This document shows, piece by piece, positions 42,774-52,878 of a stretch of DNA of 64,000 nt (position 1 is its first letter; every line of letters starts with the position of its first letter). The notes under the pieces were generated by a model. The model searched no databases and was not told the DNA's origin. It worked only from the letters and a program-made list of their open reading frames with translations. Location of the stretch: positions 1 through 64,000 of the forward strand of contig JAFGNV010000049.1 in the NCBI GenBank assembly GCA_016926805.1, written 5' to 3'. Made by a program: the position numbers and the translations under genes. The DNA is from Anaerolineae bacterium (GTDB taxonomy: Bacteria > Chloroflexota > Anaerolineae > 4572-78 > J111).

Positions 42774-43649
42774 GTGATGAGCCAACCAATTACAAGTAAG
42801 ACTGCTCTGGTGGGGGTGATGGGCTGGCCGCTGGAACACAGCCTCAGCCCGGCCATGCACAATGCCGCCTTTGCCGAGCTGGGTATCGACTGGGCCTATC
42901 TACCCCTGCCGGTTCAACCGGGCGCTGTGGAACAGGCGCTTAGGGGGTTGATGGCCCTGAACTTCGTCGGTACCAACGTGACCGTGCCCCACAAACAGGC
43001 GGTGATGCGTTATATGGACGAATTGAGCGATGCGGCTCAGATTACCGGGGCGGTCAACACCGTTTACATTCAAGACGGTAAATTTATTGGTTCCAACACC
43101 GACCCTGCCGGTTTTTTGGACTCGTTGCGGGAGGCTGGGTGTCACCCCCGGGGTATGCGGGTGGCGGTATTGGGCGCGGGCGGCGCGGCGCGGGCAGTGG
43201 TATTTGCGCTGGCCCGGGCCGAAGCAGACTCGGTGGTAGTCTTCAATCGCACCGCTCAGCGGGCCGCCTTTCTGGTGGACGACCTGGCTGATGCTTTCCC
43301 CGACAGCCGTTTGAGTTTTGAGGCCCTCACCCAAAAAGCTCTAGCCGTTCTGGGGAGTGACGTGGATTTGGTGGTCAATACCACCTCGGTGGGGATGTAC
43401 CCTCACGTCGATACCTGTCCCTGGCCGGAGGGGGTGCCGATTCCGGCCAACGTCCTTTTTTATGATCTGGTTTACAATCCCCTGGAAACTACGTTCCTGG
43501 CCCGTGCCCGCGCTGCTGGGGCTAGGGCTATTGATGGTTTGGGGATGTTGGTTCATCAAGGCGCGTTGTCTCTTAAAATGTGGACCGGCCACTCCGCGCC
43601 GGTGGGCGTTATGCGAGACGCTTGTTTGAGAGGGTTGGGCATAAAATAA
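42774..43649 (+). CDS. aroE: Shikimate dehydrogenase
   Basis: NADP-dependent reduction of 3-dehydroshikimate. The substrate-binding region is GWPLEHSLSPAMHNAAFAELG and the catalytic Lys is in NVTVPHKQAV (about 64-73). The cofactor motif is GAGGAARAVVFALARA, and the C-terminal NTTSVGMYP is also present. Start is GTG 42774 or ATG 42777 (adjacent codons; the site AGGA is about ten bases upstream). The 34-bp gap after aroA keeps it in the operon. Confidence 0.95.
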   Translation: MMSQPITSKTALVGVMGWPLEHSLSPAMHNAAFAELGIDWAYLPLPVQPGAVEQALRGLMALNFVGTNVTVPHKQAVMRYMDELSDAAQITGAVNTVYIQDGKFIGSNTDPAGFLDSLREAGCHPRGMRVAVLGAGGAARAVVFALARAEADSVVVFNRTAQRAAFLVDDLADAFPDSRLSFEALTQKALAVLGSDVDLVVNTTSVGMYPHVDTCPWPEGVPIPANVLFYDLVYNPLETTFLARARAAGARAIDGLGMLVHQGALSLKMWTGHSAPVGVMRDACLRGLGIK

Positions 43650-43661
43650 ACGTCAGGAGAG

Positions 43662-44918
43662 ATGATGGAAATATTAGGCGGCCCCCTATTTGGCGTTGCC
43701 GGAGCCGGTGAGTCCCATGGCCCGGCCATCACGACCATTGTTTTTGGCTGCCCGCCAGGGCTGCGCCTCTCGCGCCAGGAGGTGCAACAATATCTAGACC
43801 GGCGTCGCCCCGGCAGCAGCAAACACGGCACGCCGCGTAGCGAGGGGGATAGAGTTGTTTTTTTGGCCGGACTTTATGCCGAAGGTGAGCTTAACCGGCT
43901 GCTGTCCGGCCCAAACCTCCAGGTTCAGGTTGAGGATCAGACCCATCACACCGAAACCTACGAGGAAGGTTTCACCACCGGCGAACCGATTGCCGCGGTG
44001 GTGTTGTCAACCTCCCAAAAATCGCGGCATTACGAGCAATTTGCCGGACCAATCGGCGCCGTCCGGCCCGGCCACACCGACCTGGTGAAGTATCACCAGT
44101 CCGGAGGTTTTGGCGATATTCGCGGCGGTGGGCGTTCCAGCTACCGCTCCACCATCTCCGACGTGATCGGCGGGTCCATTGCCCGCATTTTTCTGAGGGA
44201 GCATTTTGGTACGGTGATTCTATCGTCTATTTGCCAGGTGGGTCCGCTTACTGCCAGCCAGCGCCTGGCTGGCGAGGTTGAGCAGCTTGTCCGGCAGGCG
44301 TCAGGCCAGGCCGTCCCGCTGAACAAGATTGCTATCATCGAGGAGCGGCTGGCTAACGCCGAAATCCGCACCCTTGATATCGACTTTATCCGCGCGGCGA
44401 CGGCGTTGATTAAGGAAACTCGCAAGCAGGGCGACTCGATTGGCGCGGCGGTGGAGGTGGTAGCGGTCAATGTGCCGCCTCTGGTGGGCGAACCGCTCTA
44501 CCAGAGTTTGAAGCTGCGGCTGATGGGGTCCCTGGGTGGGCTGCATGCGGCCCAATTCTGTGAAGTAGGGGCCGGGGTTGAGGTGGTCCAGCGCCACGGC
44601 AGCGAAAACAACGATCCCATTCGCCGCGCCGGGTATCAGGCCAACAGCCACGGTGGAATGATCGGGGGTATCACCACTGGCATGCCGCTGGTGTGTCGCG
44701 TAGGTTTCAAACCGACCTCGTCCATTGTCAAACCCCAGCAATCGGTGCGTAAGAATTTGGAAGAGATTAACTTTAGGCTTGAAAAAGGCCGACACGACCC
44801 CTGCGTGGGCGTGCGGTCCGGGATCACCCTGGAGTCCCGTATGGCCATTGAGTTGATGAATGCGGTGTTGATGCACCAGGCGCGGCAGGTGGATGTGGAT
44901 AATTTTAAGCTGTTTTAG
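43662..44918 (+). CDS. aroC: Chorismate synthase
   Basis: FMN-dependent formation of chorismate from EPSP. GESHGPAITTIVFGCPPGL, the RPGSSKHGTPRSEGDRV region, RPGHTDLVKYHQSGGFGDIR and GGRSSYRSTISDV are family marks, and the C-terminal region has MIGGITTGMP and RHDPCVGVR. The 418 residues exceed the usual 350-390 slightly. Two ATGs in tandem (43662, 43665) follow CAGGAGAG. It is 12 bp after aroE. Confidence 0.96.
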   Translation: MMEILGGPLFGVAGAGESHGPAITTIVFGCPPGLRLSRQEVQQYLDRRRPGSSKHGTPRSEGDRVVFLAGLYAEGELNRLLSGPNLQVQVEDQTHHTETYEEGFTTGEPIAAVVLSTSQKSRHYEQFAGPIGAVRPGHTDLVKYHQSGGFGDIRGGGRSSYRSTISDVIGGSIARIFLREHFGTVILSSICQVGPLTASQRLAGEVEQLVRQASGQAVPLNKIAIIEERLANAEIRTLDIDFIRAATALIKETRKQGDSIGAAVEVVAVNVPPLVGEPLYQSLKLRLMGSLGGLHAAQFCEVGAGVEVVQRHGSENNDPIRRAGYQANSHGGMIGGITTGMPLVCRVGFKPTSSIVKPQQSVRKNLEEINFRLEKGRHDPCVGVRSGITLESRMAIELMNAVLMHQARQVDVDNFKLF

Positions 44919-44930
44919 GATGTATCGGTT

Positions 44931-46166
44931 ATGATGAATCCAATGACCATCGATGAACAGGTTGACCTGCTCATGCAGGGCACCGAATACGGTGACGATC
45001 AAACCAGAGTCAATATGGCCGGTGAACTGCGCCAACGTCTCCTTGAGTCGGAGCGGGAGGGACGCCCCTTGCGCGTGTATTGTGGTTACGATCCCCGCAC
45101 GGCGGATCTGCACATTGGTCATACCATCACCATGCGCAAGCTGTGCCAGTTCCAGAAATTGGGTCACGAGGTGACGTTCTTGGTTGGCAGTTACACCAGT
45201 CTGGTGGGCGATCCCAGCGATCATGATAAAACTCGGCCCGTGCTGACCGAAACCGAGGTGGAGGCCAACGCCCGAACGTATGCGGCCCAGGCCTTCAGAA
45301 TATTGGATCCGGAGAAAACGCAGGTGCGTCACAATGGTGAGTGGTTGAGTAAATTGAGGTTGGTTGATCTGATTCGGTTGGCCCAAAATTTTACCGTCCA
45401 ACAATTTCTGAACCGCGAGAATTTTGCCAAACGGTTGGCCCAAAACGAGCCGATTTTCCTGCACGAGACCTTTTACGCCTTGATGCAGGGTTACGATGCG
45501 GTGGCCCAACAAGCCGAGGTGCAAGTCGGCGGCACCGACCAGCTTTTTAATATTCTGGTGGCAGGCCGTAAGCTGCAGGCGGCAATGGGTCAGAAACCGC
45601 AGGTGGCTATTGTTATGGGCCTGCTGCCCGGCACCGATGGCGTGGTAAAAATGTCTAAAAGTTTGGGCAACCACATTCCCATTTCGGCGCCGCCGGAGGA
45701 TATGTACGGCAAAGTGATGAGCATCCCCGATTTTGCCATGCCGGTCTACTTCAGGCTGGCGACGCGCTATACTCCGGCCCAGGTAGCCACAGTCGAGACG
45801 GCCCTGGCAGATAACTCGCGGCATCCCCGCGACGTGAAGATGGAACTGGCCCGCGAGATTGTGAGCATTTTTTATGGCGAGCAAGCCGCAACCGAGGCGG
45901 AGCGACATTTCATTCGCGTCTTTCAACAACAGCAGTTGCCGGAAGCGATGCCCGAATTTCAGCTTGCTCAATCAACTAACCTTGTCGACCTGATGGCTCA
46001 GGCCGGTCTGGCCCCCAGCAAAAGTGAAGCCCGTCGTTTGATTCAACAGGGCGGCGTGCGGGTTGATGGCCGGCGGGTCGAAGACATTGCTCAAATGGTT
46101 GAACCCGGTGATGGTTCGGTCATCCAGGTTGGTAAGCGAAAATTCCTGCGGGTGACATCTGGTTAA
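44931..46166 (+). CDS. tyrS: Tyrosine--tRNA ligase
   Basis: A 411-residue class I synthetase (the TyrZ-like long type). HIGH is at 61-64, KMSKS in VVKMSKSLGN (about 240), and a C-terminal S4 RNA-binding domain begins near APSKSEARRLIQQGG. It is embedded in the aro operon, 12 bp after aroC. Expression of this charging enzyme therefore rises with the pathway when the leader senses low aromatic aminoacyl-tRNA. A long minus-strand ORF lies across this gene and aroC but is only a shadow. Confidence 0.96.
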   Translation: MMNPMTIDEQVDLLMQGTEYGDDQTRVNMAGELRQRLLESEREGRPLRVYCGYDPRTADLHIGHTITMRKLCQFQKLGHEVTFLVGSYTSLVGDPSDHDKTRPVLTETEVEANARTYAAQAFRILDPEKTQVRHNGEWLSKLRLVDLIRLAQNFTVQQFLNRENFAKRLAQNEPIFLHETFYALMQGYDAVAQQAEVQVGGTDQLFNILVAGRKLQAAMGQKPQVAIVMGLLPGTDGVVKMSKSLGNHIPISAPPEDMYGKVMSIPDFAMPVYFRLATRYTPAQVATVETALADNSRHPRDVKMELAREIVSIFYGEQAATEAERHFIRVFQQQQLPEAMPEFQLAQSTNLVDLMAQAGLAPSKSEARRLIQQGGVRVDGRRVEDIAQMVEPGDGSVIQVGKRKFLRVTSG

Positions 46167-46170
46167 AACG

Positions 46171-46734
46171 ATGTCGCAGATTGGATCTCCTGTTGAGAAT
46201 ATCAATATCGTCCTGACCGGCTTTATGGGCACGGGTAAATCTTCCATCGGCCGGTTGGTGGCTGCTGAACTGGAACGCGACTTTGTGGATATGGACGCCC
46301 TCATCGAGCAACGCGAGGGACGCACGATCAGCCGGATTTTTGCCGACGATGGTGAAGCCTATTTCCGGCGGTTAGAGGCTGATCTCTGCCATGAATTGGC
46401 CGGAAGGGAGAATTTGGTGATTGCCACCGGTGGTGGAGCGTTGGTTTGGGAAGAAAATCTACGGGTCATGGAATCGACCGGCCTGGTGGTCTGCCTGGAT
46501 TGCGCTCCGGCGGCCCTCTGGCGGCGGATCGGCCGCAGTCAAAACCGGCCTATGCTTGCGGCCAACGACGCGGGTCGTTTTGACCGGCTGGCCGCGCTGC
46601 TGGCACAACGAACTCCGGCTTATGCCCGGATCAAGCATCATCTGGATGTGACCCGCCTGTCACCCCAGGCGGCGGCCAGACATATCTGCCAATTGATTCG
46701 CCAGCCGGTTGGTGAGTCTGAGCAAAAGAAATAA
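46171..46734 (+). CDS. aroK: Shikimate kinase
   Basis: A 187-residue kinase of the NMP-kinase fold. The P-loop is GFMGTGKSS (17-25), the shikimate-binding residues are in FVDMDALIE, and ATGGGALV is followed by the lid region SQNRPML. It is only 4 bp after tyrS. Confidence 0.95.
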   Translation: MSQIGSPVENINIVLTGFMGTGKSSIGRLVAAELERDFVDMDALIEQREGRTISRIFADDGEAYFRRLEADLCHELAGRENLVIATGGGALVWEENLRVMESTGLVVCLDCAPAALWRRIGRSQNRPMLAANDAGRFDRLAALLAQRTPAYARIKHHLDVTRLSPQAAARHICQLIRQPVGESEQKK

Positions 46735-46735
46735 C

Positions 46736-47149
46736 GTGAACAGAGAAGGTATTGTTGTCTTACTGGAAGACTCCAAATATCGAGTGGCGATGCAATTGCG
46801 GGATGATCGGCCAGGTCTTGCCTACAGCAATTGCTGGGGACTTTTTGGCGGTTGGATGGAGCATGGCGAATCGCCCGTGGAGGCAACCATTCGGGAAATC
46901 AAAGAAGAGCTTGGGTGCCGATTAGATGCTGGTAAATTGTCATATCTCAAGCCATACTTTGAAAAAGATTTGGCGATCATCGCCCACATCTTCCATTATC
47001 CCGTAACCTATGAACTTGATCAAGCCGTGTTAATGGAGGGGCAAACATTTCAGTTTATGGCGTTGGCCGATTTGGCCGGGCGAAAGGTTATTCCACTTCA
47101 CCTGGCCATTTTGGAATGGTACTTCCAGGAACACCAGAAAACTTCTTAA
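46736..47149 (+). CDS. Nudix hydrolase
   Basis: A 137-residue Nudix protein. The box GGWMEHGESPVEATIREIKEELG fits G-x5-E-x7-REUXEEXGU. The start is the GTG at 46736, one base after the aroK stop; longer starts lie inside aroK. It cleaves a nucleoside diphosphate linked to some other moiety. Position in the aro operon is suggestive but gives no substrate. Confidence 0.88.
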   Translation: MNREGIVVLLEDSKYRVAMQLRDDRPGLAYSNCWGLFGGWMEHGESPVEATIREIKEELGCRLDAGKLSYLKPYFEKDLAIIAHIFHYPVTYELDQAVLMEGQTFQFMALADLAGRKVIPLHLAILEWYFQEHQKTS

Positions 47150-47161
47150 CGGGAAAATGCA

Positions 47162-48214
47162 ATGGCCATTATCAATGTTTCTCATCCCACTGGTAGTTAC
47201 CCCATCTATCTCGAATCGGGCGCGTTGGCCAACACCGGCCAACATTTGGCCCAACTGGGTTACCGTGGCCGCTGCGCCATCGTCACCAACCAAACGGTTG
47301 GGCCACTGCACGCGGAGCCGCTGCTGGCGAGTCTGCGCGAGGCCGGTTTTGAGCCAATTCGGCTTGACCTGCTCGACGGCGAACAATTTAAAACGCTGGA
47401 GACCGTGGCCGGGTTATATCCCCGGCTGGTGGCAGCTAAACTCGACCGGCGTAGCCCGGTGATTGCGTTAGGCGGCGGCGTGGTCGGCGACATGGCCGGG
47501 TTTGTGGCCGCTTCTTATTTGCGGGGCGTGCCTTTTGTGCAAATCCCGACCACGCTGTTGGCCATGGTCGATGCCAGCGTGGGGGGAAAGACCGGCGTTG
47601 ATTTGCCTCAGGGTAAGAACCTGGTGGGCGCGTTTAAACAGCCGGAAATGGTGGTGATGGACCCGGATGTGCTGGGCACACTACCTGAAGTGGAGTTCCG
47701 CGCCGGTCTGGCCGAGGTGGTCAAGCACGGTATCATCGATGCCCCCGCTCTGTTTGCGGCACTGGAACAGGGAGATTACGATTTGACTTGGCTGCTGGAC
47801 GAAGCGGTTCGGGTAAAAGTTCGGGTGGTGCAGGCAGACCCTTTTGAGCAGGGCCGGCGGGCGGTGCTGAATCTGGGGCATACCTTTGGCCATGCCTTTG
47901 AGCAGCTTTCCCGTTTTGAACTACGCCACGGTGAAGGTGTGGCTATTGGCCTGGCCTGTGCCGCCCGGCTGGCCACTCGCCTGGGACACTGCTCCGGCGC
48001 CACCACCGAACGTATCATCAGCCTGCTAGACCAATTGCAACTTCCGTTTACTCCCCCCGCCTATCCCTTTGCCGATATGTGGGCCGCGATGTTTTCTGAC
48101 AAGAAGCGACAGGGGAATACTGTGCGCTTCATTCTGCCCCGGGCTATCGGCGATGTGGATATTTTTAATGAAGTCACCGAGGCCGACGTGCGGGCGATTC
48201 TAGACAAGAAATAA
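47162..48214 (+). CDS. aroB: 3-dehydroquinate synthase
   Basis: NAD- and metal-dependent cyclisation of DAHP to 3-dehydroquinate. GGGVVGDMAGFVAASYLRG, QIPTTLLAMVDASVGGKTG and the metal ligands in EVVKHGIID and NLGHTFGHAFE are present. It has 350 residues and lies 12 bp after the Nudix gene. Genes for 3-dehydroquinate dehydratase and pheA are not in the window. Confidence 0.96.
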   Translation: MAIINVSHPTGSYPIYLESGALANTGQHLAQLGYRGRCAIVTNQTVGPLHAEPLLASLREAGFEPIRLDLLDGEQFKTLETVAGLYPRLVAAKLDRRSPVIALGGGVVGDMAGFVAASYLRGVPFVQIPTTLLAMVDASVGGKTGVDLPQGKNLVGAFKQPEMVVMDPDVLGTLPEVEFRAGLAEVVKHGIIDAPALFAALEQGDYDLTWLLDEAVRVKVRVVQADPFEQGRRAVLNLGHTFGHAFEQLSRFELRHGEGVAIGLACAARLATRLGHCSGATTERIISLLDQLQLPFTPPAYPFADMWAAMFSDKKRQGNTVRFILPRAIGDVDIFNEVTEADVRAILDKK

Positions 48215-48237
48215 TTGCGTATGGGGCGAATTGACAA

Positions 48238-49344
48238 ATGTCACCAATCGTGATTCAAAAACCAACCCTTTTGCTCGATCGGCAACGGGCGATCAGAAAC
48301 ATCGAGCGGATGGTGGCCAAAGCGCAGCGCAGCGATGTCCGGTTCCGCCCCCATTTTAAAACCCACCAGTCGGCCCAGGTGGGGGAGTGGTTTCGGCTGT
48401 TTGGGGTCCAAGCCATCGTCGTCTCCTCGGTGACGATGGCCCGGTACTTTGCCCAACACGGTTGGTTGGATATCGTCATTGCCTTTCCGGTCAATATTCT
48501 GGAAATTGAGTCGATCAATCAACTGGCCGGTCAGATTTACCTGGGCCTGCTGGTTGAGTCACCAGAAGTGGTGCATTTTTTAGCCAACAACCTGGCTGCT
48601 CCGGTGGATGTCTGGCTGAAGATTGATGTGGGACTTGGCCGAACTGGTATTCTCTGGTCAGACGTTGATAGATGCATCGCTGTGGCTACCCAAATCGAGG
48701 CGAAATCCCTGCTTTCGTTGCGGGGGCTGTTGACCCACGCCGGACATACCTATCGCGCCCGGTCGAAGACAGAAATCGAAACCATCTACCACGATGTGGT
48801 TGCCAGGATGAATCAGGTACGGGACAGGTTGCTGGCCACAGGCATTGGACCGGTTGAGTTATCCATTGGCGATACCCCCAGTTGCAGCGTGGTAGACGAC
48901 CTGAGCGAGGTGGACGAAATCAGGCCAGGCAACTTTGTGTTTTATGATGTGATGCAACTTCAGCTTGGTGTGTGCCAGGAAGAGGATATTGCCGTCGCCG
49001 TTGCCTGTCCCGTGGTGGCCAAACATCCCGAGCGCCGGCAACTGGTCATCTATGGCGGAGCAGTGCATCACTCCAAAGATTTCATCATCGACAACGATAG
49101 GCCCGTTTTTGGCTACGTGGCCCGACTCACTGGCGACGGCTGGGGTCCGCGCCTGCCCGGCGTCTACGTGTCCGGCTTGTCGCAGGAACACGGGATAATT
49201 ACTGCCGATGAGGAAACCATTGGCCAGGTTCAGATTGGCGATGCCTTGGCGATATTACCCGTTCATTCTTGCTTAACGGCCAACTTGTTGCGGGAATATG
49301 TGACGCTTGAGGGAGAGGTGTTGCGTTGTTATCAGATTGGATGA
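48238..49344 (+). CDS. D-threonine aldolase / D-serine dehydratase-like PLP enzyme
   Basis: A 368-residue fold-type III PLP enzyme of the DSD1/DTA family. The PLP Lys is probably in RFRPHFKTHQ (about residue 42), followed by KIDVGLGRTGI. The C-terminal D_Ser_dehydrat domain holds His and Cys of the metal site in LPVHSCLTAN and in GAVHHSKDF. It cleaves D-threonine or dehydrates a D-amino acid. It is 23 bp after aroB and may be cotranscribed as the operon's last gene. Its link to aromatic metabolism is unclear. Confidence 0.8.
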   Translation: MSPIVIQKPTLLLDRQRAIRNIERMVAKAQRSDVRFRPHFKTHQSAQVGEWFRLFGVQAIVVSSVTMARYFAQHGWLDIVIAFPVNILEIESINQLAGQIYLGLLVESPEVVHFLANNLAAPVDVWLKIDVGLGRTGILWSDVDRCIAVATQIEAKSLLSLRGLLTHAGHTYRARSKTEIETIYHDVVARMNQVRDRLLATGIGPVELSIGDTPSCSVVDDLSEVDEIRPGNFVFYDVMQLQLGVCQEEDIAVAVACPVVAKHPERRQLVIYGGAVHHSKDFIIDNDRPVFGYVARLTGDGWGPRLPGVYVSGLSQEHGIITADEETIGQVQIGDALAILPVHSCLTANLLREYVTLEGEVLRCYQIG

Positions 49345-49478
49345 TCGGCGCTACAGATTTTCTGATTTATTTCTAACTATTTTTACATTTTATTCATATT
49401 GTTTTATACTAATATTTTTGTTTGGTGATTGATGTTACCACCCTATACCAGGCGGGGAGTTTTCGATTCACCCTATAA

Positions 49479-51251
<1,773 letters not shown>

Positions 51252-51281
51252 TTTTGCATATTTTATCCGATATTTGCTAAC

Positions 51282-51316
51282 AACCGCTGCGGAATTTGCT
51301 CTCGCAGCGGTTTTGT
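51282..51316 (+). terminator. Intrinsic terminator after the Sat/CysC gene
   Basis: AACCGCTGCG pairs with CGCAGCGGTT over 10 bp, loop 11 nt, then TTGTT. It lies 31 bp past the stop codon. Confidence 0.88.
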
Positions 51317-51336
51317 TATCTTGATTGGGGGGACTT

Positions 51337-51942
51337 ATGGCCTTTAGTACGGTAACATTAATTCTTTTCTTGGGACTGTACGCAGTGGTACATAGCCTGC
51401 TGGCCAGTTTGTCCGTTAAAGCGTGGGTGCGCCACATTTTTGGCCCAGGCACCGATCGTTGGTATCGATTGGCTTACAACGCTTTTGCCGTTATCACGCT
51501 GCTGCCTCTCTTTCTTTTGTTGGCCATTTTGCCGGACCAGACTTTATACATTGTCCCTACTCCCTGGTGCTGGTTGATGCTGTTCGGACAGTTGTTGATG
51601 TTGTTGGGACTGGGGATCGCCTTCTTGCAGACCGGCCTGTTTGACTTTTTAGGATTGGCCCAGTTGTTTATTACCCGACCGGCTCAGAATAACCTGTTTC
51701 GGGTGGACGGTTTTTACCGGTGGGTGAGACATCCTCTCTATTCCTTTAGCCTGCTCCTGCTGTGGTTGACGCCAGTGATGAGCGTCAATTTATTGACCAT
51801 TTACCTTCTCTTCACCCTTTATTTTTACCTGGGTTCAATCCACGAGGAGCGGCGTTTGTTGGCCGAATTTGGGGCTGCCTATCGGGACTACCAGCAACGT
51901 GTACCCCGCTTAATCCCTATGCCGGGTCGGCGCTATGAATAG
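51337..51942 (+). CDS. ICMT/PEMT-like membrane methyltransferase
   Basis: A 201-residue protein with five hydrophobic segments from ATG 51337 (GGGGGG seven bases upstream). The C-terminal half has the isoprenylcysteine-methyltransferase/phospholipid-methyltransferase signature: RHPLYSFSL (about 127-135) followed by EERRLLAEFGAAYRDYQ. This motif binds SAM in the family. The substrate (a lipid, or a small amine or thiol) is not determined. Confidence 0.78.
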   Translation: MAFSTVTLILFLGLYAVVHSLLASLSVKAWVRHIFGPGTDRWYRLAYNAFAVITLLPLFLLLAILPDQTLYIVPTPWCWLMLFGQLLMLLGLGIAFLQTGLFDFLGLAQLFITRPAQNNLFRVDGFYRWVRHPLYSFSLLLLWLTPVMSVNLLTIYLLFTLYFYLGSIHEERRLLAEFGAAYRDYQQRVPRLIPMPGRRYE

Positions 51943-52074
51943 GTTTCTCTCCCTTCTTGCTCAAAATGCTGACAATCTTGACAAATGCAGGGCATGGTTG
52001 ATATACTCGGAGTTAAGTTGCAGAATAAACAAAATCAAATTTTGTTCAGTTGTTATCTCATTGCAAAGGAGCGG

Positions 52075-52629
52075 ATGATGTCAGACGTAATTATCATTGG
52101 TGATGGTCCAGGTGGGCTAAGCGCAGCTTTATTTTTGGCCAAGAATGGACAGGCGGTAACCGTTTTTGGACAGGATAAAACCGCGATGCATTGGGCTATG
52201 CTCTATAACTATTTGGGTATTCCCCAAATACTCGGTAGCGATTTTATGAAAATAGCCCGCGAGCAGGTTACAAAGTTTGGGGCCGACCTTCGAGATCAAC
52301 TAGTCACCAGGGTGGAGAGAACCGGCGATGCGTTTACCGTAATAACCGAAAGTGGCGAGAGCCACAACAGTAAGTATTTGATTATTGCCGAAGGGAAGGG
52401 GCTAGAATTGGCCAAGAGTCTGGGCCTGTCGGTAACCGATGAAGGCGTTGAAGTTGACCGTGACTTTCGCACTTCCATTGACCACCTGTATGTGGTTGGC
52501 CGGAGCACGCGCATCCAAAGAAGCCAGGCAATTATTTCCGCCGGTAACGGTGCGGCTGCTGCTTTAGATATCCTGTCAACGGAAAAGGGGAAAGATTTCA
52601 ACGATTTTGATACGCCTCCAAAAAAGTAG
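52075..52629 (+). CDS. Short FAD-dependent (thioredoxin-reductase-like) protein
   Basis: A 184-residue flavoprotein with ATG 52075 or 52078 after GGAGCGG. N-terminal GDGPGGLSAALFLAKNG binds FAD. The C-terminal segment (LYVVGRSTRIQRSQAIISAG) is the second half of the FAD domain, which caps the flavin in thioredoxin reductases. The whole middle NADPH domain with the CxxC site is missing, so it cannot reduce thioredoxin by the normal route. This looks like a compact protein and not a deletion, because the two halves join in frame at a sensible point. Function unknown. Confidence 0.7.
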   Translation: MMSDVIIIGDGPGGLSAALFLAKNGQAVTVFGQDKTAMHWAMLYNYLGIPQILGSDFMKIAREQVTKFGADLRDQLVTRVERTGDAFTVITESGESHNSKYLIIAEGKGLELAKSLGLSVTDEGVEVDRDFRTSIDHLYVVGRSTRIQRSQAIISAGNGAAAALDILSTEKGKDFNDFDTPPKK

Positions 52630-52716
52630 AGCAAAAAGCACCTAATATGGTGGCCGAAAGATCGGCATAACCCCCAGAATATATCCAGATAGTAATAAAG
52701 TAATATCGATTGTGCC

Positions 52717-52744
52717 TTGCAATATTCCAGATTCAAGGTATGAT
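52717..52744 (+). promoter_or_regulatory. Possible promoter of the lipoprotein-cyclase operon
   Basis: TTGCAA (52717-52722), 16 nt, TATGAT (52739-52744). It would leave a 5' leader of about 125 nt. It is supported only by sequence match. Confidence 0.4.
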
Positions 52745-52878
52745 ATTTAGGTACCTCAAACGTGATGCTGCAACATCCATTCAGGTTAACCGAATAAAAT
52801 CAAATTCTATGGGCTGTTAAAGACCGTCTTCTTGCTTGGGTTCATGCTACCTACATCAAAAAGGAGAGGAACTTAAAA

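Noticed and set aside
44301-45971. 556-codon minus-strand ORF across aroC and tyrS
   Set aside because: It lies wholly opposite two clear enzyme genes, has no ribosome site and its protein is His/Gln-rich, low in family-like motifs, as expected from antisense of a GC-biased frame.
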